From an uncultured Rhodospirillaceae bacterium (GTDB lineage Bacteria > Pseudomonadota > Alphaproteobacteria > Azospirillales > Azospirillaceae): DNA of 61,051 bases. The position numbers and the translations under genes are program-made. Positions 42,441 through 51,182 of this stretch are shown here, one piece after another. Under the pieces are notes generated by a model that saw only the letters and a program-made list of their open reading frames with translations, searched no databases and was not told the origin of the DNA. Numbering within the stretch: position 1 is the first letter of the stretch; each line of letters starts with the position of its first letter. Where the stretch lies: the NCBI GenBank assembly GCA_937927415.1, contig CALBDS010000055.1:1-61051 (forward strand). Reading direction: 5' to 3'.

Positions 42441-43303
42441 GCCGGCCCCCGCGGATAAAGCCGGACCCGGTAAAGGGCGGGGTCGGCCAGGATGGGCGCC
42501 AGCGCATCCCCCAGCACCCCGGCCCAGGCCGCCACCCCGGCGTCGTCGGCGATCAGATCCTGGCGGATTTCGATCAGCACGTTGGGCAGGCCGGCAGGGA
42601 TGGCATGGGTTTCCACCGTGCCGCCCAGGGTGCCGCGCCCGGAATAGGGCTGGTTGTCGCCCACGCACCACCGCCCATCGGCGCGCAGCCGCTCCATCAG
42701 CGGCACCGGGATGCGCGGATCGTAATCCCACAGGATGCCCACATGCCACGGGCGGGCGAAGCCGCGCATGACGGGGGTGAAGCTGTGCACCGACACCAGC
42801 GCCGGCACCCGCCCCGCCGCCCGGTGCCCGGCGATCACGTCGGCGATGGCGTCCTGGTACGGCGTGAACAGGGCATCGACCCGCCGGTCCTGCTCATGGG
42901 CGTCGATGGTGCGGTTGCCGGGGATCACCACCTCGTCGCTGATGACCGGGATGGCGGTGGGGTCGTGCAGCGCGCGGTTGGTGTCGATCACCAGCCGGGA
43001 ATAGTTGGCGAGCACCGCCGCCGCCCCGAACCGCGCCGCCAGCGCGCGGGTGACGCGGGCCGCCCCGATGTCCCAGGCGATGTGCCGCTCCAGCGCGTCG
43101 GCGTCCAGCCCCAGCCGGTCGAGGGAGGCGGGAATCGCCCGGCCCGCGTGGTCGCACACCAGCACCACCGGCACCGCGGAGCCGGCGTTGAGCCGCGTGA
43201 CCGGCGGCGGGTCGTCCGGCCCCAGCAGGGGCGGCGGCGGTGCCTTGGACGGAACGGGAACCGATGGGACCGCCGCGGGGCGGCAAGGATGGCGGGCTGT
43301 CAT
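42437..43303 (-). CDS. N-formylglutamate amidohydrolase family protein
   Basis: A 288-aa protein (a GTG at 43312 would add three residues) of the N-formylglutamate amidohydrolase family. Typical blocks are VVLVCDHAGRAIPASLDRLGL, HIAWDIGA, VIDTNRALHDP, SVHSFTPVM and a C-terminal NVLIEIRQDLI. Family members remove formyl groups from N-formylglutamate in histidine breakdown, but no other hut gene is here, so the true substrate may be another N-acyl amino acid. It is coupled to the ligase gene. Confidence 0.87.
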   Translation of the reverse strand: MTARHPCRPAAVPSVPVPSKAPPPPLLGPDDPPPVTRLNAGSAVPVVLVCDHAGRAIPASLDRLGLDADALERHIAWDIGAARVTRALAARFGAAAVLANYSRLVIDTNRALHDPTAIPVISDEVVIPGNRTIDAHEQDRRVDALFTPYQDAIADVIAGHRAAGRVPALVSVHSFTPVMRGFARPWHVGILWDYDPRIPVPLMERLRADGRWCVGDNQPYSGRGTLGGTVETHAIPAGLPNVLIEIRQDLIADDAGVAAWAGVLGDALAPILADPALYRVRLYPRGPA

Positions 43304-43418
43304 GCGCGACACTTTAATCGTCTCGCGGCAAGGCTGGAAGCCATGTCCTTGCTGGTACGACGTTGGTTATGTTGTTAAGGAGAAAAATACCCCTTCTCCT
43401 GCGCCGTGCGAGGATTTG

Positions 43419-43835
43419 ATGAACCGGCTGCTGCGTCTTGCTCTTCTCTGCCTGTCCCTTGCGACGGCCCTGGCCGCCTGCGGCCCGGTGATCGAAACCC
43501 GCTACAGCTTCACGCCCCCGAAATCGGCCCAGGGCCGGATGATGGCGACCCAGTGCCAGCAGACCCAAAGCCTGTGCCGCCAGAACTGCCGGCTGGAAAA
43601 ACAGGCCTGCACCAGCGACGCGCGCTCCCGCGCCGCCCTGGAATATCAACGCTACGCCGCCGAGCGGAACGCCAAGAACGAGCCGCTGAAACGCTCCCCC
43701 GAAAGCTTCGTCAGCGATTGGCAGTGCAGCAACAGCGAGTGTGAAAGCACCTGCGCCGAGGATTACCGCATGTGCTACATCAACGCCGGCGGTTCGGTCA
43801 CATCGCGGCAGGTGTGCACCGCCTTCTGCGAGTAA
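43419..43835 (+). CDS. Cysteine-rich lipoprotein, unknown function
   Basis: A 138-aa protein with a lipoprotein signal peptide ending in LATALAAC (lipidated Cys at about residue 20). About ten further Cys residues follow, including QTQSLCRQNCRLEKQAC and CSNSECESTCAED, in a helical coiled pattern suggesting several disulfides. GAGG lies 6 bp before the ATG at 43419; the longer frame upstream overlaps the divergent amidohydrolase gene and is not used. Divergent from that gene. No family recognised. Confidence 0.72.
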   Translation: MNRLLRLALLCLSLATALAACGPVIETRYSFTPPKSAQGRMMATQCQQTQSLCRQNCRLEKQACTSDARSRAALEYQRYAAERNAKNEPLKRSPESFVSDWQCSNSECESTCAEDYRMCYINAGGSVTSRQVCTAFCE

Positions 43836-43877
43836 GGGGCAGCCCTGCCCCACTCCGTCGGGCGGTTTCCAACCGGT

Positions 43878-45080
43878 TCAGAATGAATCGCCGGGAACGC
43901 GCACCCAGCCTTCCATCAGCACGCGGGCGCTGCGGCTCATGACCGCTCTGGTGACGGTCCATTGCCCGTCCACCAGCGCCGCCTGCGCCCCGACGCGCAG
44001 GGTGCCGGACGGGTGGCCGAAGCGGACGGCGGTGCGGGTCCCCCCGCCCGCCGCCCGGTTGACCAGCGTGCCGGGCACGGCCGCGGCGGCGGCGATGGCC
44101 ACCGATGCGGTGCCCATCATGGCGTGGTGCAGCTTGCCCATGGACAGGGCGCGCACCAGCAGGTCGATGTCACCGGCCGCCACCCGCTGGCCGCTGGACG
44201 CCACATACGCGGCGGGCGGGGCGACGAAGGCGATCTTGGGCGTGTGCCGGCGCCGGGTGGCCCCATCCAGATCGTCGATCAATCCCATGCGCAGGGCGCC
44301 GATGGCCCGCAGCGCCTCGAACCGGGCAAGCGCCGCGGCATCGCCGTTGATGTCATCCTGCAACTCGGTGCCCCGATAGCCGAGGTCGGCGGCGTTGACG
44401 AAGATGGTGGGAATGCCGGCGTTGATGAGCGTCGCCTGCAGCCGCCCGCCGGGAACCAGGGTATCCGGCACGTCGAGTTCATCGATCAGGTTGCCGGTGG
44501 GGAACATGGCGCCGCCACCCCCCTCCCCCTCGTCGGCGGGATCGAGGAATTCCAGCACGATCTCGGCGGCGGGGAAGGTCACGCCGTCCAGTTCGAACCC
44601 GCCGGTTTCCTGGACCGCCCCGTTGGTCACCGGCACATGGGCGATGATGGTCTTGCCGATGTTGGCCTGCCAGATCCGCACCGCGCACACGCCATCGCGG
44701 GGAACGCGCGCCGGATCGATCAGACCGGCGTGAATGGCAAAGGCGCCCGCCGCCGTGGACAGATTGCCGCAATTGCCCGACCAGTCCACAAAGGCGCTGT
44801 CGATGGCCACCTGTCCGTACAGGTAATCCACATCATGATCCGCGCGCGCGCTTTTCGACAGGATCACACACTTGCTGGTGCTGGAACTGGCCCCGCCCAT
44901 GCCGTCGATGTGCTTGGCGTAGGGGTCGGGGCTGCCGATCACCCGCAAGAACAGCCGGTCGCGCGCCTCTCCCGCCACGCGGCAGCGTTCGGGCAGGTCG
45001 TCCAGGCGGAAAAACACGCCCTTGCTGGTGCCGCCGCGCATATAGGTGGCGGGGATACGGATCTGCGGTGCAAACGTCAT
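43878..45080 (-). CDS. PrpF-family isomerase
   Basis: A 400-aa protein of the PrpF family (cis/trans isomerases and tautomerases of unsaturated tricarboxylates), with TYMRGGTSKGVFF at the N-terminus, GGASSSTSKCVIL and WSGNCGNLSTAAGAFA (about 95-115), a Cys that serves as general base in the family, and a repeated alpha/beta barrel. Known relatives act on 2-methylaconitate or on 4-oxalomesaconate. No prp genes are adjacent, so a substrate in aromatic-acid breakdown is possible. I chose the ATG at 45080; the 57 upstream residues in frame are low-complexity. Confidence 0.87.
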   Translation of the reverse strand: MTFAPQIRIPATYMRGGTSKGVFFRLDDLPERCRVAGEARDRLFLRVIGSPDPYAKHIDGMGGASSSTSKCVILSKSARADHDVDYLYGQVAIDSAFVDWSGNCGNLSTAAGAFAIHAGLIDPARVPRDGVCAVRIWQANIGKTIIAHVPVTNGAVQETGGFELDGVTFPAAEIVLEFLDPADEGEGGGGAMFPTGNLIDELDVPDTLVPGGRLQATLINAGIPTIFVNAADLGYRGTELQDDINGDAAALARFEALRAIGALRMGLIDDLDGATRRRHTPKIAFVAPPAAYVASSGQRVAAGDIDLLVRALSMGKLHHAMMGTASVAIAAAAAVPGTLVNRAAGGGTRTAVRFGHPSGTLRVGAQAALVDGQWTVTRAVMSRSARVLMEGWVRVPGDSF

Positions 45081-45293
45081 CGGACGGGTCCTTTCTGCGC
45101 ATGGGGTTCCGCCAGGGGCGTCGCCATGCTGCTGAACTTTTCCCGCCGCAACAAGAAGAAGGATATGGGCCGGATCAGGAAAAAAGCCCCCGTCCCGTTG
45201 ATGCGCGGAGGGTATCCCCGCCCGCCCCCAGGGAGGAGACAGGGCGGGCAAGGACGGCGCCGGGACAGGGGCAAGGTTGGTGGTGCGAGGACG

Positions 45294-46190
45294 TCAGAAC
45301 GCAACCACCTGTCGGTAAAAGGCGATGGTCCGGGCCAACCCCTCCGCCAGGGGGGTGGGCGGGGCGTCAAGCCCGTCCATCGGATCGGAAACAACGCCCG
45401 CGGTGATGGGCAGCGGCGGGCCTTCGCACGACAACGCCGCCCCCGGCACCTGATCGCGGATCAGGGCAACCACGGTGTTCATATCGGCCGCCTCTCCCGC
45501 CAGATTGACCACGCGGGCACCGGCACACGGGCCGAACAGGGCCGACTCATAAGCCGCGGCCACATCCTCCACATAAACCATGCCAACGGTGCCGGTAAAG
45601 GGAATGGCATAGCCCTCCCCCCGTGCCGCCGCCCGGCAGGCCAGCGTCGGGCCGGCGCTGACCCCGGTTTCCCGCCCCGGTCCATAGACGATGAAGGGGC
45701 GGAAACCGACGCTGGGCATCCCCCGCCCGGTCCAATAGGCCCGCGCACTGCCCTCACAGGCCAGCTTGAACGCGCCGTAGTGGCTGGCGGGGGCCGGGTT
45801 GACGGGATCGTCCGGGCCGAACACCCCGGCGCTGCTGGTGTAGATCACCCGGTCCAGCCCGTGGGCGATGGCGGCGTCGAACACGTTCAGCGTGCCGATC
45901 AGGTTGATCTCGGCACCGCGCACCGGCTCGGCGGCGCAGAACGGCGTCAGCACCCCGGCCAGATGGACCACCCCGCCACAGCCGTCCATGGCGGCCAGCA
46001 CATCGGCCGCCCGCGCGATGTCGCCGGTGTGCCAGGAAACGCCGCACGCCGAATCCGGCCCGGCGATGGCATCCACCAGCCGGCGATCCTCCGTCCGGTC
46101 GAACACCCGCACATGGCAGCCGCGGGCCAGCAGGCGGCGGATGATCCAGGCCCCCATGAAACCGTTGCCGCCGGTGACGAGAACGCGCAC
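45294..46190 (-). CDS. NAD-dependent epimerase/dehydratase
   Basis: A 298-aa extended SDR: NAD-binding GGNGFMGAW (about 7-15), VVHLAGV, the catalytic Tyr-Lys pair in HYGAFKLACE (about 139-145) and a serine just before it (YTSSAGVFG). Substrate cannot be told from sequence. It lies between the PrpF gene (213 bp downstream, a gene-free stretch with a GC hairpin at 45220-45249) and the universal stress gene, on the same strand. Confidence 0.87.
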   Translation of the reverse strand: MRVLVTGGNGFMGAWIIRRLLARGCHVRVFDRTEDRRLVDAIAGPDSACGVSWHTGDIARAADVLAAMDGCGGVVHLAGVLTPFCAAEPVRGAEINLIGTLNVFDAAIAHGLDRVIYTSSAGVFGPDDPVNPAPASHYGAFKLACEGSARAYWTGRGMPSVGFRPFIVYGPGRETGVSAGPTLACRAAARGEGYAIPFTGTVGMVYVEDVAAAYESALFGPCAGARVVNLAGEAADMNTVVALIRDQVPGAALSCEGPPLPITAGVVSDPMDGLDAPPTPLAEGLARTIAFYRQVVAF

Positions 46191-46203
46191 GGCGCCGCCC
46201 TCC

Positions 46204-47019
46204 TCAGTTGGACATCAGGACGGGCACGGTCATGTGCGTCAGCACATGGCGCGCCCCATTGCCCCGCGGCAGGTGGGGGAAAGCGTAATGCCCATGCCCG
46301 CCCATCACCAGCAGATCAGCACCGCAATCGGACACCCGGCTCAGCAGCATGTCCATGACGCCCACCCCTTCCACCACCAGCCGTTCGGCACGGGCGGGGA
46401 TGCCGTGGTCGGCAAGATAGGCCAGGCAATCGGCGGCCCCGCCGTCCCCCGACCCGCCGTCCTTGCCGGTGAAGGACACCACCACCGCCTCTTCCGCACC
46501 GCGGATCAGGGGCAGGGCATCCTTGACGGCGCGGGCGGCTTCGCGGCTGTTGTTCCAGGCGATCAGCGGGCGGCGCCCCGCCTGGGTGAAGCGTCCGGAA
46601 CCGGGGATCACCAGCGCCGGGCGCCCGGCAGTCAGGATCACCTGTTCGGCCATACCGGTCGGGGCGGCTCCGTGGTGCTGCCCGTCGCCGGCATCCTGGG
46701 CCATGATGGTCAGGTCGGCCCCACGGGCGGCATCGCTGACCGCCCGGATGACCTCCGCCGCACCGCCACGGTCGGCATCGCGCCATTCCGCCCGCAGGCC
46801 GGTGGCGGCGGCCTCGAACCGGGCGCGGCTGTCGGCGGCGGCGGCGCGGTAGGCGGGGGTCGGCCAATGGGCCACCACCCCGACCGTGTGCGCCTTGGCC
46901 CGTTCGGCGAACAGCCCGATCAGCCGGGCGTCGAACCGCCGGGCCAGCGGCACCGCCAGTTCCAGCCGGGCCGACGGATCGTCATGGTCCAGATGGACCA
47001 GCAGGGTTTTGATCGTCAT
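46204..47019 (-). CDS. Universal stress protein, tandem UspA domains
   Basis: A 271-aa protein with two UspA-like domains: the first opens with TIKTLLVHLDHDDPSA, the second with RRPLIAWNNSREAARAVKDAL (about 155) and ends in LLVMGGHGHYAFPHLPRGN, the G-rich nucleotide-binding loop typical of ATP-binding Usp proteins. GAGGTG lies 7 bp before the ATG at 47019, which decides the start. It follows the TIM-barrel gene by 4 bp. Confidence 0.88.
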   Translation of the reverse strand: MTIKTLLVHLDHDDPSARLELAVPLARRFDARLIGLFAERAKAHTVGVVAHWPTPAYRAAAADSRARFEAAATGLRAEWRDADRGGAAEVIRAVSDAARGADLTIMAQDAGDGQHHGAAPTGMAEQVILTAGRPALVIPGSGRFTQAGRRPLIAWNNSREAARAVKDALPLIRGAEEAVVVSFTGKDGGSGDGGAADCLAYLADHGIPARAERLVVEGVGVMDMLLSRVSDCGADLLVMGGHGHYAFPHLPRGNGARHVLTHMTVPVLMSN

Positions 47020-47023
47020 CGGT

Positions 47024-47842
47024 TCACACCTCCTCATGCACCCGCGCCAGGACCGCTTTGGCCGCGTCGAGCGCGCGGCGGATGCGCTCCTCGTGCCCGA
47101 CGGTGCGGGCCAGGGTGTCGGTGGGAATTTCCAGGCTGACCGGCAGGTCGGACGGCAGCCGTTTCCAGATGGCCGGCAGGTCGATGCCGCCGTCGCCGGG
47201 GAACAGGCGCTCGGCCCGCGCGGTGTGGATCATCGCTTCCACCGTCGCCGGCTTTTCCGCCGGGGCATCGCACATCTGGGCGTAGTGCAGCCACGACCGC
47301 GGCAGGCCGGGCAGATCCTCCAGCCGGCTGTCGGAACGGTCGAAATGCAGCGCGTCCACCAGGATGCCGCCGTTGGGCCGGTCCGCCGCCGTCACGATGC
47401 GAATGGCGGTGGCAAGGTCGCGCACGTCCGTCCACGGCATGAATTCCAGATCCGCCGTCAGCCCATAAGGGGCGGCGGCGTCGCAGAAGGCCGCGTAGGT
47501 GTCGGTCAGCCGCGATTCGTCGGGATCGTTGCCGGCGGTCAGGATGGCCTTGGCCCCCAGCGCCGCCCCGGTCTCGAAGAACCGGGTGAAGGACGACACA
47601 TCGGTGGTCGGCTCCAGCCGGATGATCTCCAGATCGAAGATCTGCACGCCGGTGTCCCGCGACGCCGCGACGGTTTCCCGCAGCATGGCGGGATCGTCCA
47701 GCAGATAGGCGGCACCGCCCGGCGTGGCGGGAAGCAGCCGCACGCCGATCGCCTGATACCCGACGCGGGCGGCAAGGGTCACCATCTGCGGCGGCGCCAG
47801 ATCCAGCACCGTCAGATGAGCCAGGGAGAAGTTGGGGGCCAT
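47024..47842 (-). CDS. Sugar phosphate isomerase/epimerase-like TIM barrel
   Basis: A 272-aa protein of the AP-endonuclease 2/xylose isomerase-like barrel family: FSLAHLTVLDLAPPQMVTLAARVGY, a metal-site Glu in DLEIIRLEP (about 74), LEFMPWTDV (Glu about 138), VDALHF (Asp about 170) and the closing LEIPTDT. Relatives include sugar isomerases and 3-dehydroshikimate dehydratases, an interesting link to the AroE-like enzyme in the opposite arm of the cluster. The actual reaction is unknown. The gene is tightly packed with the NIPSNAP and Usp genes. Confidence 0.82.
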   Translation of the reverse strand: MAPNFSLAHLTVLDLAPPQMVTLAARVGYQAIGVRLLPATPGGAAYLLDDPAMLRETVAASRDTGVQIFDLEIIRLEPTTDVSSFTRFFETGAALGAKAILTAGNDPDESRLTDTYAAFCDAAAPYGLTADLEFMPWTDVRDLATAIRIVTAADRPNGGILVDALHFDRSDSRLEDLPGLPRSWLHYAQMCDAPAEKPATVEAMIHTARAERLFPGDGGIDLPAIWKRLPSDLPVSLEIPTDTLARTVGHEERIRRALDAAKAVLARVHEEV

Positions 47843-47855
47843 GGCCGTCGCTCCG

Positions 47856-48470
47856 TCAGGTCAGGGGGGACACGCCGTGCGGCAGGGCGATGGTGGAGGT
47901 CATGTCGGGGCTGACCCACACCGCACTCTTGGGCGGCCAGGCCCCCACCTTCACCGATTCCGCCCGGATGCGCGCGCGCTCCTCCAGGCTGGCCCACGGC
48001 CAGATGTGGGTGATGCGCGGGGAGCCATCGACCGGGTACATGGCCAGCAGCAGCTTGGACATGGCGGTGCGGGCCGGCAGCTTTTCCGCCCAGCCTTCCA
48101 GCGTCGGCGCGATGCCGCCGTGCTTCAGCACATAGGTGCGGAATTCATAGATCGGGCCGAAGGCACCCGGCTCCACCGGCGGCAGGTCGGGGAACGGGAT
48201 CATGGTTTCCAGGCTGAGGCCGGTCATGATGTCGGCGCTGTGGAACGGGTTGCTGTGCAGGAGCGTGCGGCGACGCTCCGCGTCGGCCTCGCCTGCGGTC
48301 TGGAAGCCGCGCAGCACGAAGATCTGGTTGAGCTTGCCGATCTCGGTCACCCAGCAGCCGAGGAAGGCGCCGCCGGCCTCCCCGCTCTTGCAGAATTCGG
48401 CCACGTTATCGCCAGCTTTGGTTGTAGAGCCAAGGGTGACGGTCAGGGTCGCCAGTTCATAGCGTTCCAT
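47856..48470 (-). CDS. NIPSNAP-family protein
   Basis: A 204-aa protein with two ferredoxin-like alpha/beta repeats typical of NIPSNAP: YELATLTVTLG at the N-terminus and PIYEFRTYVLKHGG in the second half (about 118-131), each followed by HIWPWASLEERARIR-type sequence. Function of bacterial members is unclear; they often sit in breakdown clusters for organic acids and solvents. I start it at the ATG at 48470; seven upstream residues in frame are not typical. Confidence 0.85.
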   Translation of the reverse strand: MERYELATLTVTLGSTTKAGDNVAEFCKSGEAGGAFLGCWVTEIGKLNQIFVLRGFQTAGEADAERRRTLLHSNPFHSADIMTGLSLETMIPFPDLPPVEPGAFGPIYEFRTYVLKHGGIAPTLEGWAEKLPARTAMSKLLLAMYPVDGSPRITHIWPWASLEERARIRAESVKVGAWPPKSAVWVSPDMTSTIALPHGVSPLT

Positions 48471-48501
48471 CGAAAATCCTCGTCTTTTCAAAGAAAACGG
48501 A

Positions 48502-50241
48502 TCAGGCGGCGGCGGTGCCGCTCATGTGCAGAGCCGCCAGATAGCCAAAGGTCATGGCCGGACCCAGCGTGATGCCGCCGCTGGGGTAATGACCGCCCAT
48601 GATGCTGGACAGGTCGTTGCCGGCGGCGTACAGGCCGGGGATCGGCGCCCCCGCCCCGTCCAGCACGCGGGCGTTTTCGTCGGTGCGCAGGCCGCTGAAG
48701 GTGCCAAGGCTGCCCGGCACCATCTTCACGGCATAGAACGGGCCGTTCTCGATGGGCGCCACGCAGGGGTTGGGCTGGCAAGACGGGTCGCCCTGGGCAC
48801 GGTTGTAGGCGGACAGGCCGCGGTGGAAGGCCGGGTCGTGCCCCTGATGGGCGTGGCGGTTGTAAGTGTTGATCGTCGCCGCCAGCCCCACCGGATCGAT
48901 GCCGCAGGCCGCCGCCAGTTCGGTGATGGTGGACCCGCGCTTGAGATAGCCTGAGCGCAGGAACGGCCCCTGCGGCACCGGAAACGGCTTGGCCGCCCCC
49001 AGCCCGTAGCGGCGCTGGAATGTGTGGTCGCAGATGAACCACGCCGCCGTTTCCTGCCCCGGACCGATGGCGCGGAAGAAATCGCGCATGAAGGCGTGAT
49101 AGGAATTCGCTTCGTTGGCAAAGCGGCGGCCGTCGGCGGTGACGGCGATCAGCCCCGGCTTGCCGCGGTCCACCAGATGGGGGAAGTTCATCACGCTGCC
49201 GTCGGGCCGCGGTACCTGCGACACCGGCGCCCAGGCCCCGGCGTCGAACAGGGTGTCGTCCACCCCCGCCCCCACGGATTCGCCCAGCCGCAGCCCGTCG
49301 CCGGTGTTGGCCGGCGGTGCGGCCGACCAATGTTCGCGCCCGGTCGGCGCGTGGGGATAGAGCGCCCGGCGCCGCTCGGGATCATGGGGGAAGCCGCCGG
49401 CGGCCAGCACCACGCCGCGCCGCGCCAGCACCTCCCGCTCGCCGGCGGACGTGCGCAGGACGGCCCCGCGCACAGCCCCGCCGTCACTGGTCAGCAACCG
49501 GACCACGGGCGCATCGGTGCGGAACGACACTTTCAGATCCAGGGCCGATTTCAACAGGCGCCCGGCCAGCGCCTCGCCGTTCACAAGCTGCATGGCGCGG
49601 CCGTGGCGCACCACATCGAGCGCGTGGCGCCCCAGCCGCTTTCCCGCGTAAAGGGCCGAGTTCAGCGACCGGCGGGCGTTGAGGAAGTGCCAGAGATCCG
49701 CCCCCGACGCCAGCCCCATGCCGCGCAGCAGCATTTCGGCCGGTGGCCGGCGCAGCGCATGGACCATCGGCCCCAGCTCGCGCCCGTCGAACGGCGCCCC
49801 GCACACCGACCGTCCGCCGTTGGCCGATCCCGGCATGGAATCGTCGAAATCGGGAACGGCGTTGCCGGCCAGGAACTGGACGGATGTGTGCTGCCGGAAG
49901 AACGCCACCATCCGCGGCCCGTGTTCGAGAAAGGCGTCGATGCGGGCGGGGTCGAAGGCGTTGCCGAGGATGGATTGCAGGTAAAGGCGCGGCTCGGTGA
50001 TGTCCTCGCGGATGCCGGCCTCGACCGCCAGCGGGTTGCGCGGGATCCACAGCCAGCCGCCCGACCAGGCGGTGGTGCCGCCCAGGACCGAGTCCTTTTC
50101 GACGACCAGAACATTCAGGCCGCTCCAGGCGGCGGTAACGGCGACGGACAGGCCGCCTGCCCCGGATCCCACCACCAGAACATCGCATTCCGGCGGTGGT
50201 GGGGCGTGAAGAGACGAAGAGACGGATGGTGGCAGGGTCAT
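48502..50241 (-). CDS. FAD-dependent dehydrogenase (3-ketosteroid dehydrogenase-like)
   Basis: A 579-aa flavoprotein of the fumarate reductase/3-ketosteroid delta-1-dehydrogenase superfamily: VVGSGAGGLSVAVTAAWSGL for the ADP part of FAD (about 23-42), VLGGTTAWSGGW (about 53), GGVVLAAGGFPHD (about 285) and the closing LYAAGNDLSSIMGGHYPSGG (about 535). Its C-terminus closely resembles the protein at 58453-60168. These enzymes remove hydrogen from a ring next to a ketone; a steroid substrate is not established here. The start overlaps the iclR stop (ATGA). Confidence 0.88.
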   Translation of the reverse strand: MTLPPSVSSSLHAPPPPECDVLVVGSGAGGLSVAVTAAWSGLNVLVVEKDSVLGGTTAWSGGWLWIPRNPLAVEAGIREDITEPRLYLQSILGNAFDPARIDAFLEHGPRMVAFFRQHTSVQFLAGNAVPDFDDSMPGSANGGRSVCGAPFDGRELGPMVHALRRPPAEMLLRGMGLASGADLWHFLNARRSLNSALYAGKRLGRHALDVVRHGRAMQLVNGEALAGRLLKSALDLKVSFRTDAPVVRLLTSDGGAVRGAVLRTSAGEREVLARRGVVLAAGGFPHDPERRRALYPHAPTGREHWSAAPPANTGDGLRLGESVGAGVDDTLFDAGAWAPVSQVPRPDGSVMNFPHLVDRGKPGLIAVTADGRRFANEANSYHAFMRDFFRAIGPGQETAAWFICDHTFQRRYGLGAAKPFPVPQGPFLRSGYLKRGSTITELAAACGIDPVGLAATINTYNRHAHQGHDPAFHRGLSAYNRAQGDPSCQPNPCVAPIENGPFYAVKMVPGSLGTFSGLRTDENARVLDGAGAPIPGLYAAGNDLSSIMGGHYPSGGITLGPAMTFGYLAALHMSGTAAA

Positions 50242-51113
50242 GTGGTGGGTCCGATGAAGATGTCGGCCCCGTCGCGGTCGCGCCGCGGACGGCTGAACGC
50301 CGACGAGCCAAGCCCGGTGGCGGCCAACTCGGCCGCCGCGGCCAGCAGATCGGGGGCCATATCGTGGAGACGCTGTTCGGTGACCCGCACATGCGGGCCG
50401 GCGATGCTGATGGCGCCCTTCACCTGTCCGGTGTCGCGGCGGCGCACAGGGGCCGCCATGGCGTTCATGCCGGCGGCAAAGGTTTCGACGGTGATGCTGT
50501 AGCCGCGCTGGCGGGTCTGGTGCAGGTGCTCCAGAATCTCGGCGGTGGTGGTGGGGCGGCGGGGGCCTTCGTCATGGTCGGGAATGCGGGCGCGCTGCCG
50601 CTCGATCAGGGACAGGGCCTCGTCGTCGGACAGGCACGACAGCCACGCAAAGCCCGAGGCGGAACAGTAAAGCGGCGCTTCCATCCCCATGTCGGGGTCA
50701 TAGCGCAGGCCGGTGCGCGCCCCTTGCGCCTTGGCCACCCAGGTCAGCCGGTCGATGTCCACCACCGACAGCCGCACCAGCTCGCCCGTCTTCAGCGCCA
50801 ACCGGTCCAGGATCGGCTGGGCCAGATCGACCACGCCGCAGCCCGACAGATAGGTGAAGCTGAGCGACACCAGTTTCGCCGTCAGCATGTAATCGCCGCG
50901 GTCGCCGTCCTGGCACACATAGCCCTGTTCGATCAGATCGTTGAGCAGCCGGTGCGCCGCGCTGCGCGGAATGTCCAGCCGGGCGGCGATTTCATGCAGC
51001 GGCAGCCCTTGGGTGTTGCTGGCCAGCAGTTCGATGATCGCCAGAACCCGGTCGAGGATGCCGGTGCGGTCGCGGGTGCCCGGCTGGGGGGTATCGGTGG
51101 AGGTGCGCGCCAT
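50238..51113 (-). CDS. IclR-family transcriptional regulator
   Basis: A 291-aa regulator. The winged helix spans about residues 18-78 (DRVLAIIELLASNTQGLPLH, EIAARLDIPRSAAHRLLNDL), and the IclR effector domain follows (about 90-265), with APLYCSASGFAWLS and GYSITVETFAAGMNAMAAPV. I chose the ATG at 51113; upstream residues are not family-like. Its neighbours are a flavoprotein gene downstream (overlapping) and a dehydrogenase upstream. The IclR-type palindromes at 52369-52415 are its probable targets. Confidence 0.92.
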   Translation of the reverse strand: MARTSTDTPQPGTRDRTGILDRVLAIIELLASNTQGLPLHEIAARLDIPRSAAHRLLNDLIEQGYVCQDGDRGDYMLTAKLVSLSFTYLSGCGVVDLAQPILDRLALKTGELVRLSVVDIDRLTWVAKAQGARTGLRYDPDMGMEAPLYCSASGFAWLSCLSDDEALSLIERQRARIPDHDEGPRRPTTTAEILEHLHQTRQRGYSITVETFAAGMNAMAAPVRRRDTGQVKGAISIAGPHVRVTEQRLHDMAPDLLAAAAELAATGLGSSAFSRPRRDRDGADIFIGPTT

Positions 51114-51182
51114 GGTTGAATCCTGCCTGTTCGTTAGGAAAGATCGGGGGAGACGTGTCCCGGCAGATAACGCAGGCAACAG